Shown here one piece after another: positions 11,101 to 17,750 of a stretch of 64,000 nt of DNA. The first letter of the stretch is position 1. Each line of letters opens with the position of its first letter. Source of the stretch: Streptomyces sp. (GTDB lineage Bacteria; Actinomycetota; Actinomycetes; Streptomycetales; Streptomycetaceae); NCBI RefSeq assembly GCF_019510245.1, contig NZ_JAEKKT010000128.1:112099-176098 (forward strand), in the 5' to 3' direction. The notes beneath the pieces were generated by a model, which saw only the letters and a list, made by a program, of their open reading frames with translations, ran no database searches and had not been told where the DNA came from. The translations under genes were made by a program, and so were the position numbers.

Positions 11101-11983
11101 CAAGTACTGCACCCCCCAGGAGCGCGGCGATCCGCCGTACCTCCCCGGCAGTGGTTCCAGCGGCTGCTCCTACGTCCTGCTCGACCCGTGCGGCGGCGGT
11201 GGCGATGGCGGCGGTGGCGGCGGTGGTGGCGGCGGCGGTCAGGGATCGGGCGGCGGCAACGTGACGTCGGTGATCGTCAACGGCACGGTCGCCGGTGTCC
11301 ATGCGGGCACGAACCTGATCAAGATGCTCTCCAACTCGGAACGCAACGCGGCCTTCCTGCGCGGCTGGGCGAAGTCCATGGGGTGGTCCCAGAAGCCGAA
11401 CAGCCCTGTCGAGAAGTGGGGTTACACCGAAGCCGACGGCACCTTCGTCTGGATGCTCCAACTGAAGTTCCAGGCCAGCACCACACCCGGTCTGCAGCCG
11501 GGCAGCAACCAGCCCCGCGTCTCGGCGCGGCTCTTCCAGAGCGGCAAGTTCAAGTACACCAACCCGTTCAGCGGGCAGGTGGGACAGAAGGCTGACGCGC
11601 TCCTCGGATCCTCCGACCCCAACGCCAACCTCTCGCACATCCCCCTGGACGAGCCATGGGTGAAACCGGGCAGCATCGACCTGTTGAAGAGCGGGGTGAA
11701 GATCGGCGGCAGGCTGATGCTCGGGGCAGCGGTGGCGTACGACGCATACGACGTGGCCTCGGCGCCGAGCGACCAGAAGGTCAGCACGGCCACGCGCGAC
11801 GCGGCGGGCCTGGCCGGCGGTCTGGCCGGTGCGGCCTACGGAGCCGAGACCGGTGCGGCCATCGGCTTCACCTTCGGCCCTGTCGGCAGCGCGGTCGGCG
11901 GAGTCGTCGGCGGCCTTGCGGGAGGCATCATCGGTAGCGGCGTCGGTGAGAGCATTGCCGACGGCATCAAGGATCTTTTCTGA
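5192..11983 (+). CDS. RHS/YD-repeat polymorphic-toxin-like secreted protein
   Basis: The product is 2263 residues. I chose ATG 5192 because AAGGAGGGGG lies 9 nt upstream and because it gives a clean signal peptide (RRFRR, hydrophobic core, cleavage near AEAA, residue 44). Around residue 267 the SpvB-like entry SGDYSATSLSPAGTWSTSG begins. A long cysteine-containing central part and many YD repeats follow (for example TYDALGRLTAVW and YTYDLLGRKLAGTD). The RHS core ends near residue 1957 with KYDPALGRFISADP and NPVANSDPTGL. The last 306 residues are the variable tip: a glycine-rich linker (about 2000-2018), an unrecognised domain rich in Trp and Lys, and a glycine-zipper membrane-type stretch (about 2198-2263). 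The core forms a shell around a C-terminal effector in this family. A 113-residue gene follows directly and may encode immunity. The effector activity is not recognised. Confidence 0.9.
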   Translation: MARTTGWSRARWGSRTRRFRRMVFVTVGAMVLSGLLPAGMAEAAQTKRHVAAPAAPHDKRIPFTHAKPRHTAPHQGFKHFDPAAHAKLPLPGSAEVTLPVAPAAGHLTVRATQKRAGGTPVLLGPAAGARRAASAVTGAQRVRVTVLDQKAARAAGVHGVLFTLRRTSPGAGKVALRVDDSSFRYAFGGDFATRLHLVQLPACALTTPKRAECQAQTAVRTAPGAPLSGQVTVPGTASAGTAHARTAAASPAAMVVMAAAAGSSGPAGDYSATSLSPAGTWSTSGNTGAFTYSYPVTVPPAIAGATPQVGLSYDSSSQDARTEGTNNQSSWLGDGWSSTESYVERTYKPCDDDSSSGAPKNDGDQCWAGQILTLSLNGRSTQLVYDDDTKTFHPAQDDASIKVEDLTGTTNGTDNGEYFKVTEGGVQYFFGYNRLPGWSSGKDETRSVWSEPVYHAHGGVSACPDSTTFADTSCTLGYRFNLDYAVDTHSNATAWYYTPETGYYGADLKNTAVAYTRGGTLSRIDYGMTASTVYSGTAPEQILFGTAERCIPGTPSGNTCADSQFTPANAAYWPDVPVDLNCTSGADCTTHSPSFWSRKRLTSITTQIQVGGATKQVDKFSFTQSFPDGGDHAPTLWLDSVQRTGLDTQGGATGSSSTPPVSFDPPLQLPNRVGTIPQMPLMYHDRIQTVTSETGAETSVTYDRPDCSTAPASDPDDPTDTAARSFASTNTLSCFPVYWTPTGQPAPWMDWFYKYKVTSVVTEDPHNSYQDGSQPRLETDYVYKGKPGWHYDDNEVVKAKNRTWGQFRGYPEVDVTTGDPNVFHLTDGAQVHDQRTLAKTYYFLGMNGDTLPGGKTRSVPDLTSQDGTVDVADDDALAGQVFETDSYTGAGGSLDKAAVTVPTVIGPTATRNRSGLPDLTARMVRTARTLTRQAVSYGWRRTETDTFYTTALGKPTTGMPVQVDDRGETTDSHNVAQCTYTRYLSDTSPLLVLPAETITTAQDCTAAGATPSGTLISDTRTSYDKKAFGYDGDGRQNPALPDHGDVTLVQKASAASGSTATAFVDETATDYDSYGRAKSVTRTPNSTSPDGKSLAQTVSTAFSPSSGALPTGTVTATQVTPGAACTTDSTSSKDCQVSTTTLDAARALPVAKTDEAGLLTSLTYDALGRLTAVWLPNENKANSAPANMTYSYRLAQNAPSVISENTLLDDGTYRTGKTLYDAMLRKLQTQDTAENGSTTVTDTQYDSHGWTVLTHNAYNIGGGPSDVLASISQVSIPDTTATDYDGQGRPGLVTEEHDGHRTAATTTAYTGDRTTVVPPKGGVATTKVTDARGRTSELDQYTAAPTVSGSAATGFTATGGTASATTYGYDKAGRQEQVTGPDNAVWKFGYDMLGRKTSQTDPDAGPSKYGFDDAGNLVSTTDARQAELDYTYDLLGRKLAGTDKGKSDFKFASWTYDTLRIGQPTSSTRFVPGVTGGYTLATTGYTTLGKPTGSTITLPASEAPLPTSYTTSYTYTTNDQLLKTQIDPRAQGLNNETITYARDALGNPTKTSSGISTYVDASVYTNYGEPSRLTFGPTTNPAWATYSYDDQTRRVTDRLIERTQAPGPVVDDTSYGYDDAGNPTSITDRQSETGNTVTDQQCFDYDTLDRLSSAWTATDDCKADPPTSGTLATTAGSYWQSYGYDAVGDRRQTIDHAVGSGGTTTTTNYVNGCTAACNSTGAQPHTLTDTTGGAAPTHFVYDTAGNLLTRTPTSGPGQSLTWDDEGHLAEVDTTGTAPTATKYLYDADGNQLIRRDPTQTTLFAGDTEIVVNTAVTPNVVLGAVRSYTHGGGSGLPVAVRSSLSGGGVKYLFTDDHGTATLAMDVTTQQVARKQYTPFGQTRAGANSTSWPDPTRSFLGKPQDTSTGYTDVGARKYDPALGRFISADPVFEANSPQELGGYAYAADNPVANSDPTGLEVGSRPNSCQYDLKYCTPQERGDPPYLPGSGSSGCSYVLLDPCGGGGDGGGGGGGGGGGQGSGGGNVTSVIVNGTVAGVHAGTNLIKMLSNSERNAAFLRGWAKSMGWSQKPNSPVEKWGYTEADGTFVWMLQLKFQASTTPGLQPGSNQPRVSARLFQSGKFKYTNPFSGQVGQKADALLGSSDPNANLSHIPLDEPWVKPGSIDLLKSGVKIGGRLMLGAAVAYDAYDVASAPSDQKVSTATRDAAGLAGGLAGAAYGAETGAAIGFTFGPVGSAVGGVVGGLAGGIIGSGVGESIADGIKDLF

Positions 11984-12000
11984 GAGGAGCGGTTGAGCCG

Positions 12001-12342
12001 ATGTCGACACCACCCCCCGACGACCCCGTGGGGGTCCAGCTGATCGCGATCCTCGACGACCCGGAGGCCCCCGAGGCCGACCAGCTCGACGCGGCGATGG
12101 ACCTGGAGTTCCACTCCGGTCCGCGGCTTGAGCAGGCGATCTTCGAGATCCTGCGACGGGAGGACTTCAGCAGTGTCCTGGCCCAGTTGTGCGCGGAGTC
12201 GCTCGGCGGGATCTGGGCCCGGGAGGGCCGGATCGACGAGGCGTTCTTCCCGGAGCTGCGGGGGCAGGCGCTTCGGGAGGTGCTCGCCGTCCTCGGAGAC
12301 CGCGCGCCTCAGCTGATCCCCGAGGGGATGCAGGAAGACTGA
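12001..12342 (+). CDS. Small acidic protein, candidate immunity partner of the RHS tip
   Basis: This 113-residue protein starts 17 nt after the RHS stop codon; its ribosome site (GAGAGGAG) overlaps that stop, so the two genes are almost certainly co-transcribed. It is acidic, has no signal peptide or membrane segment, and reads as a chain of amphipathic helices (QLDAAMDLEFHSGPRLEQAI, FSSVLAQLCAESLGGIW), similar in style to HEAT-repeat immunity proteins. I do not recognise a named Imm family. Position, size and charge fit a cytoplasmic immunity protein for the RHS C-terminal domain; this is inference from context. A strong terminator hairpin lies just downstream, so the pair forms its own unit. 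Confidence 0.75.
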   Translation: MSTPPPDDPVGVQLIAILDDPEAPEADQLDAAMDLEFHSGPRLEQAIFEILRREDFSSVLAQLCAESLGGIWAREGRIDEAFFPELRGQALREVLAVLGDRAPQLIPEGMQED

Positions 12343-12358
12343 CACGCCTGCCCGCGTC

Positions 12359-12385
12359 GGCCCCACCGGTTCCCCCGGTGGGGCC
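12359..12385 (+). terminator. Hairpin terminator after the RHS-immunity unit
   Basis: GGCCCCACCGG and CCGGTGGGGCC pair perfectly over 11 bp around a 5-nt loop, 17 nt after the stop of the small gene. There is no U tract, as is common in Streptomyces. Confidence 0.8.
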
Positions 12386-12509
12386 GCCGCTCGTCCGGCC
12401 CGCGAACGGGCGAGGCCGGCGTCCACATGTCCTGCCCCGACGTCGCGAAGGGCTCCCTGAGCCCACACGCCGCGAACGTGTCCCAGGCGGCGGGTCTTGA
12501 CCTCGCGCA

Positions 12510-12695
12510 CCGCACACGCCGCGTCACTACTTCGCGACGGGTGCCATCGCGGGCGGTGTCTCTCCTCCCGAAGTGTCGCGGTGGCCCGGCCACGCAACCA
12601 TCCAGATCACGGCAGACGTCTACGGCCACCTGACTCCAGATGTCGGTGGCAGACCGAGGCCCGTGATGGACCAGGTACTGACAGGCGTTGGCGTG
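12510..12695 (+). pseudogene. Tail of a tyrosine recombinase (integrase) gene
   Basis: The frame reads PHTPRHYFATGAIAGGV, then WPGHATIQITADVYGHLTPD. These are the last catalytic boxes of phage-type integrases: HxxR (here H-T-P-R), GHxxIQIT, and the nucleophile Tyr in VYGHLTP. An in-frame TGA at 12497 and the absence of anything integrase-like further upstream show that the front is lost. The frame runs without a stop into sbcD-like sequence. It is a relic of a mobile element, not a working integrase. No attachment site or tRNA gene was found nearby. Confidence 0.75.
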
Positions 12696-12701
12696 ATCTG
12701 T

Positions 12702-12892
12702 GATCCCGCCCTGACCCGGCACGAGGACGCCTGGGTCGAGGCCACCCTCACCGACCCGGTCCGCCCGGCCGACCCCATGGCCCGCCTCACCGACCGCTTC
12801 CCGCACACCCTCAGCCTGGTCTTCGACCCCGACCGCGCCCCCGACGACCCCGACGTCTCCTACGCCCGCCGCCTGGCCGGCCGCACCGACCG
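12702..12892 (+). repeat. 191-bp displaced copy of an internal sbcD segment
   Basis: These 191 bases match 18597-18787, inside the intact sbcD gene, with about nine mismatches and no gap. The encoded text HEDAWVEATLTDPVRPADP is the same in both. The copy begins right after the integrase tail and stops where sbcD continues with its own C-terminus, so it is a fragment inserted or left behind by rearrangement, not a gene. Confidence 0.85.
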
Positions 12893-13043
12893 CGAGGTCC
12901 GCGACGTCCGCTACGCCGAGGCCGTCACCATCGAGATCGGCCTGCCGGACGCCGACGTGGACACCTTCTGCGCCTGGCTCGCCGACCCCACGGCGGGCAC
13001 CGCGACCCTCGAACTGGGCGGGGAGGCCTACGGGGACGCGTGA
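12893..13043 (+). pseudogene. Probable tail of a YigZ/IMPACT-family gene
   Basis: In the same frame as the sbcD fragment, the reading continues RDVRYAEAVTIEIGLPDADV and ends LELGGEAYGDA followed by TGA. This resembles the C-terminal DUF1949 domain of YigZ-family proteins, though I judge that from memory of the pattern. In Streptomyces relatives yigZ often lies close to sbcCD; here it is missing beside sbcC. The fragment would then be the other end of a deletion that removed sbcC and most of yigZ from a second copy of that locus. Confidence 0.45.
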
Positions 13044-13202
13044 CGAGCGTGCCGACCGACCGGTCTCCTCCGTCCCATGGCCGATCGGGGACGCCTGTTC
13101 GGGGACCTGACCGGCGGCCGGGTGCCCCGCCCACAATGACTCGCGTACGCGCGAAGACGCTTGGGCCGGGTGAGCCCTTGCCACCACGAGTGAGGCCACG
13201 CG

Positions 13203-14328
13203 ATGGCATTGCAGGTCGCCGAGGGAGACGAGACTCACTGCGGTACTCCCCTCGACACCCCCTCCGGCGTGGAGCGGCCGTTCGTCGACGTCGGCTCCCC
13301 CTCGTTCCGTTTCGACGACCCCCGCCTGCACGCGGCCCGCACACAGGGCCTGCTCCCGGACAGCATCTACGGACCCGTGGTCTGCGACCACGCCACGGTC
13401 GGACGGCTGTTGCGGCAGCCGACCCTGGTGCACGACCCCTGGCGGCAGCTCCGCTGCTCCGGGGTGAGGGACCACGCGATCGGGTCCTGGTTCGCCTCGC
13501 TGCTCATCTTCTCCCGGGCCGACGACCACGACGTGCTGCGCCAGCGCATGCGTCCCCTTCTGCGCGGTCCGGCCTTCGACCCGTCGTTCGCCGCCGCCGA
13601 GGCCCTCGCCGCGACCGCCGGCGTCGACGGCGCGTGCGAGTTCGTGACCGACGTCGCCGACGCGATCGTGGACGCGCAGGCGGCGCGACTGCTCGACGTC
13701 GACAGAGCAGCACGTGCAGGACTTCCTCGGCCGGCCGGCGCGCAGGGAGGGCGTCGCGGCGGCCGAGCGCCCGGACTGGACGCTCCGGGATGTCGCTCCT
13801 CATCGGGTTCGAGCCGTACCGTCTGACGCTCGGCCAGCTGGTCGCGGTGCTGGCGGACCACCCGCGGGGGCGGCCGGGGACGAGACCGTCGCCCGGTCCG
13901 CGGTACGGGAGCTGCTGCGCTGGATGCCGACGGCGCCGATCCAGATCCGGTTCACCGAACAGCCGTTGACGCTCGCCGACCGCACGCTGGAACCCGGCCG
14001 TCCGGTACTCCTGTGCGCGGTGCAGGCCAACCGCGACGCGGAACCCGACGGCGACGCCTACCGGCCGCGGCGCGTGCCGTCCCGGCCGCGCCTCAGCTTC
14101 GGCGCCGGCCTGCACTACTGCATAGGCGCCACGGCCTCCGAGCGTCAGCTGACCGCCGTACTGTCCGCCCTGGCGGCCCGGTTCGGCGCACCGGAGCCGA
14201 CGGGCCCGGTGCGGTGGGGCCCGCCGTCCGGGGTGCAGGGACCGGTCGAGGCCCCGGTCCGGCTGGCCCGGCGCCCGGACCGACGCCACCGCACGGAAGG
14301 CCGGATGTGCGGCTCGGCCGGAAGCTGA
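13203..14328 (+). pseudogene. Frameshifted cytochrome P450 pseudogene
   Basis: The N-terminal part (FRFDDPRLHAARTQGLLP onward) is open from ATG 13203 to about 13705, where the frame changes. A second frame reads VQDFLGRPAR to TLRDV (about 13712-13792). A third reads LLIGFEPYRLTLGQLVAVLA (the I-helix region, about 13795-13860). The second frame then resumes with DETVARSAVRELLRW (ExxR helix) and the haem loop LSFGAGLHYCIGATASERQL, ending at 14328. At least three frame changes are needed to rebuild a whole protein, so it cannot be functional. All P450 landmarks are still legible, so decay is recent. It is not closely similar to the intact P450 at 23.7 kb. Confidence 0.85.
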
Positions 14329-14554
14329 CAAGGGGCCCTTCCTGCTTGCAATGCGTCATTGAAAACTTTCAGTTCGACAGGCCATTTCAACTGATTCCTA
14401 CAATGCGCCACTTCCGGATTCCTTGCGCATGGCGATTGAAACAGTCTCCTCGGCGCCTGCTGACTTGCCGCCGCTCGGCCGCCCCGCATGCATCTCTCGG
14501 CCATCACTGCGCGGGGGGTTGTCCTGACATTCCTCCGGATCTAGGGTCCCTCCG

Positions 14555-14570
14555 GAGCAAGCGCTTTCTC
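14555..14570. promoter_or_regulatory. LacI-family type operator upstream of the oxidoreductase operon
   Basis: GAGCAAGCGCTTTCTC is a 16-bp palindrome with one mismatched pair around an AAGCGCTT core, the classic LacI/CcpA-type shape. It lies 35 nt before the first gene of the operon. A second, weaker dyad, TGAAA-AC-TTTCA, is at 14360-14371 in the same 277-nt gap. No LacI gene is in the window, so the regulator must act from elsewhere. Confidence 0.55.
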
Positions 14571-14605
14571 CACGTCTTGGTCCCCGGCACTCCTAGGAGG
14601 ACCGC

Positions 14606-15724
14606 ATGCCCCCACACCAGACCCGCCGCCGTGTCGCCGTGACCGGCACCGGCTCGATCGTCAGCGGCAGCCATCTGCCCGCCCTCACCGCCCATGCCGA
14701 CCGCGCCGAACTGGTCGCCGCGGTCGACGTCGACCAAGCCCGCCTGGGCGCCTTCCGGGAACTCGCCGGCGGCGACGTCGCCGGGTACACCTCCGTCGAC
14801 GAGATGCCGGACGCCGTACGCCCCGACCTCGTCCTCGTCGGCACACCCCCCTCCCTGCACGGCGAGCAGACGGTGGCCGCGCTCAAGGCGGGCGCCTGGG
14901 TGCTGTGCGAGAAGCCGCTGTGCCTTTCCCTCTCCGAGTACGACGAGATCGCCGCTGCCGAGGAAGCCTCCGGCGCCTACGCCTCCGTCGTCTTCCAGCA
15001 CCGCTACGGCTCCGGTGGCGTCCACGCCCGGCAGCTGATCACCGGCGGCGAGCTGGGTGCCCCGCTGGTCGCGCACTGCCAGACCACCTGGCACCGGGAC
15101 GCCGCCTACTACGCCGTGCCGTGGCGTGGCACCTGGGCGAGCGAGGGCGGCGGCCCGACCATGGGCCATGGCATCCACCAGTACGACCTGCTGCTGCACC
15201 TGCTCGGCCCGTGGACGGAGACCCGGGCCATGGCGGCCCGGCTGGTCCACGACACCGAGAGCGAGGACGTGTCCACTGCACTCGTCCGGTTCGCGAACGG
15301 CGCACCCGCCACCGTCGTCAACAGCGTGCTCTCCCCGCAGGAGGTGAGCCGCATCCGCGTCGACTGCGCGGACGCCACCGTCGAGCTCACCCACCTGTAC
15401 GGGCACCGCAACGAGGACTGGGTCTACACCCCGGCCCCGCACGTACCCGCCGAGCGCGCCACCGCCTGGCACACCCCGGACGCGGACGTGCCCAGCTCGC
15501 ACACCGCGCAGTTGGCCGCCCTCCTCGACGCCCTCGACGCGGACGTACGGCCGCCGGGCGGCGGACCGGACGCCCGCGCCACCCTCGAATTCGCCGCCGC
15601 GCTCTACAAGTCGGCGTTCACGGGCCGCCCCGTGCACGCGGGCGAGATCGGCCCCGACGACCCCTACTACACAGCCATGCACGGCGACCACCCCCACTGG
15701 GCCCCCACCGAGGAGCGCGCATGA
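14606..15724 (+). CDS. Gfo/Idh/MocA family oxidoreductase
   Basis: The 372-residue protein starts at ATG 14606, 5 nt after AGGAGG. The N-terminus VAVTGTGSIVSGSHLPAL is a Rossmann NAD(P)-binding loop; VLCEKPLCLSLSEYDEI is the EKP motif typical of the family, whose lysine lies in the active site, and GGGPTMGHGIHQYDLLL carries the substrate-side GxxxxxxxH region. Members oxidise or reduce sugars, inositols and related polyols. It overlaps the next gene by 4 nt (ATGA), so the operon is translationally coupled. The adjoining PmoA-like and cupin genes suggest use of a specific carbohydrate or its derivative. The substrate is unknown. Confidence 0.9.
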   Translation: MPPHQTRRRVAVTGTGSIVSGSHLPALTAHADRAELVAAVDVDQARLGAFRELAGGDVAGYTSVDEMPDAVRPDLVLVGTPPSLHGEQTVAALKAGAWVLCEKPLCLSLSEYDEIAAAEEASGAYASVVFQHRYGSGGVHARQLITGGELGAPLVAHCQTTWHRDAAYYAVPWRGTWASEGGGPTMGHGIHQYDLLLHLLGPWTETRAMAARLVHDTESEDVSTALVRFANGAPATVVNSVLSPQEVSRIRVDCADATVELTHLYGHRNEDWVYTPAPHVPAERATAWHTPDADVPSSHTAQLAALLDALDADVRPPGGGPDARATLEFAAALYKSAFTGRPVHAGEIGPDDPYYTAMHGDHPHWAPTEERA

Positions 15725-16647
15725 GCATCCGCGTCAGCCACGTCCACGGCGAGCACATCGCGGTCGCGGCACCGGACGGCACCGAGATCCTGCGGTACGT
15801 CTACCGCCCCGACCCCGAGGCGTACGAGGCGCGCAAGCCGTACGCCCACCCGGTGCGCACCCTCGGGGGCCGCACCGTCACCGGCTACCGGCCGAGCGAC
15901 CACCGCTGGCACAAGGGTCTCCAGATGACGGCCAGTCACCTCTCCGGGCAGAACTTCTGGGGCGGCAACACCTATGTCCGCGGGCAGGGTTACCAGGTGC
16001 TGCCCGAGCGGGTCGGCTCGATGCGGCACGACGGCTTCACCGAGTTCGCCGTCGCGGACGACCGGTTCGCCTTCACCGAGGAGCTGACCTGGGTGGAGAA
16101 CGCCGGCGCGGAATGGGCGCGGGAGGTGCGCGGGCTCACCGTCCACTCCGTCGACGGGTCGGCCGGTGCCTGGGCGCTCGACTGGACGATCCGGCTCACC
16201 AACGTCCGCACCGAGCCGCTGACCTTCGGTTCCCCCACCACCGAAGGCCGCGCGACGGCCGGGTACACCGGGCTCCAGTGGCGCGGCCCCCGTGACTTCA
16301 CCGGCGGGACTGCGTTCGGCCCGGACTCCGTCACCGGCGCCGAGAAGCTGATGGGCACCCAGGGCCCGTGGCTCGCCTACACCACCGAGCACGACGAGGT
16401 GGACGCACACTCCACGATCGTCTTCGCCCACGCGCCCGAGAACCTCGACGCGCGGACGGCGATCCACGAGTCGCACTGGTTCGTGCGCGCGGAACCGATC
16501 CCCACGGCCGCGTTCTCGTGGGCGTTCTTCGACGAGTTCGCCCTGCCGCCGGGAGAGTCCTTCGCCTACCGCTACCGGATCGTCTTCGCCGACGGCGCCT
16601 GGGACGCCGACCGTGTCGCCACGCACCTGGAGGGCCTGCCGTGGTGA
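15721..16647 (+). CDS. PmoA family (DUF6807) protein
   Basis: The 308-residue protein begins at the ATG that overlaps the oxidoreductase stop. Features of the PmoA-like family are YAHPVRTLGGRTVTGYRPSD, HRWHKGLQM, the FWGGNTY region and the late SPTTEGRATAGYTGLQWRGP. The family name comes from a methane monooxygenase annotation, but members in actinobacteria sit in sugar-catabolic operons and have a beta-sandwich fold like sugar-processing proteins; the reaction is not established. No signal peptide is seen, so it should act in the cytoplasm beside its oxidoreductase neighbour. A longer upstream reading in this frame is antigenic to the previous gene and was not used. Confidence 0.85.
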   Translation: MSIRVSHVHGEHIAVAAPDGTEILRYVYRPDPEAYEARKPYAHPVRTLGGRTVTGYRPSDHRWHKGLQMTASHLSGQNFWGGNTYVRGQGYQVLPERVGSMRHDGFTEFAVADDRFAFTEELTWVENAGAEWAREVRGLTVHSVDGSAGAWALDWTIRLTNVRTEPLTFGSPTTEGRATAGYTGLQWRGPRDFTGGTAFGPDSVTGAEKLMGTQGPWLAYTTEHDEVDAHSTIVFAHAPENLDARTAIHESHWFVRAEPIPTAAFSWAFFDEFALPPGESFAYRYRIVFADGAWDADRVATHLEGLPW

Positions 16648-17429
16648 ACACCCCCGCACTGCCCGCCGTGCCGAAAGGACCCGAGCCCGCCCTCCCGCAC
16701 CCCCTCCCCGGCGCCGTCGGCCTGTCCCACCTCAGCGCCTACGATTGGGAGGCCGCCGACGGCGTCTGCGGCGGCAGCCCGCACCTGCACCTGGTGTGCA
16801 CGGAGGCGTACGTCGTCACCGGGGGTCGGGGTGCCGTACAGACCCTGAGCCCGGACGGCTACCGGGAGATCCCGCTGGAGCCCGGGTCCGTCGCATGGTT
16901 CACCCCGGGCACCGTGCACCGCATGGTGCAGGGCGGTGATCTGCGCATCACCGTGCTGATGCAGAACAGCGGACTGCCGGAGGCCGGGGACGCCGTCTTC
17001 ACCTTCCCGTCCGAAGTGCTCGCCGACCCCGAACGGTACGCGGCCGTGGCGACGCTGCCACCGGGCACCGGAGCCGAAGCGGAGCGGGCCGCCCGCGGGC
17101 GCCGGGACCTCGCCGTCGAGGGCTACCTGCGGCTGCGGGAGACGCTGGTCGCCGGGGACGCCGGTCCGTACGCGGAGTTCCAGCGGGCCGCCGCCCGACT
17201 GGTGCGCGACCGGGTGCCGCGCTGGCGCGAGCTGTGGCGGGCCGGTGCGCTGGCCGCCGCCGAACGCACCGGCGCCCAGCTGGACGCGCTGCAGGCCGGC
17301 GAGCCGTCGTACCTCGGCGGGGCGACCGCGTACGAGACCGCGCCCACCCGGCTCGGCGGGTTCGGGATGTGCGGCCGCCGTGACGAGTACAACCTGCCGG
17401 GCGTGACGCTCCCGTACGGCGGCGAGTAG
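16644..17429 (+). CDS. Cupin-domain protein of the sugar operon
   Basis: I set the start at GTG 16644, which overlaps the previous stop (GTGA); GTG 16641 is one codon earlier and also possible. The 261-residue product has a conserved cupin barrel: SPHLHLVCTEAYVVTGG supplies metal-binding histidines (HLH), followed by GSVAWFTPGTVHRM with the second cupin motif and its histidine. The C-terminal half is helical, rich in Arg and Ala (RDRVPRWRELWRAGALAAAE). It could be an epimerase/isomerase-like enzyme or a sugar sensor. The tight coupling with the two genes before it implies one pathway. Confidence 0.8.
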   Translation: MNTPALPAVPKGPEPALPHPLPGAVGLSHLSAYDWEAADGVCGGSPHLHLVCTEAYVVTGGRGAVQTLSPDGYREIPLEPGSVAWFTPGTVHRMVQGGDLRITVLMQNSGLPEAGDAVFTFPSEVLADPERYAAVATLPPGTGAEAERAARGRRDLAVEGYLRLRETLVAGDAGPYAEFQRAAARLVRDRVPRWRELWRAGALAAAERTGAQLDALQAGEPSYLGGATAYETAPTRLGGFGMCGRRDEYNLPGVTLPYGGE

Positions 17430-17532
17430 CAGAGGTTCCCCCAGGGGGGCCGAGGGGGGCGTAAGGAAGCCAGAGGCAGGGATGAGGTGACCTCGGCATG
17501 CCTGGATGCTGGTGCCGCTCGCTTTCCTCGCC

Positions 17533-17551
17533 CCAGGGCCGCCGGCCCTGG
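17533..17551 (+). terminator. Hairpin downstream of the cupin gene
   Basis: CCAGGGCC-GCC-GGCCCTGG is a perfect 8-bp stem with a 3-nt loop, 104 nt after the operon's last stop. The rest of the 17430-17750 gap shows no coding sequence that I can support. Confidence 0.5.
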
Positions 17552-17750
17552 CGCTCACCGCCGTAGGGCTATGGCACGCGGGGCGCTGACGACCGGCCGA
17601 GGCCCCCGGGCGGTCAGGGAATGTGAGGTGTGCGATGGGTCAGGGGGTTGATATGCGTTAGCGTGGCAGGCGTTGCCGGGGAGTCCCCGTGCTGGTACAA
17701 ACGGGTTACATAGGTGCAATAGGGGTAAGGGTGCAGGTCGGGGTGGTTTC

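Noticed and set aside
11194..11250. GGC/GGT-rich repeat that looks like a microsatellite
   Set aside because: It codes in frame for the glycine linker of the RHS protein; no separate repeat element.
5681..12013. 2110-codon open frame on the minus strand
   Set aside because: Mirror image of the RHS gene, caused by GC-rich codon use; no domain and no ribosome site.
14905..16647. 580-codon frame starting inside the oxidoreductase gene
   Set aside because: Its first 272 codons are a shadow of the oxidoreductase; the PmoA-like protein begins at the overlapping ATG 15721.
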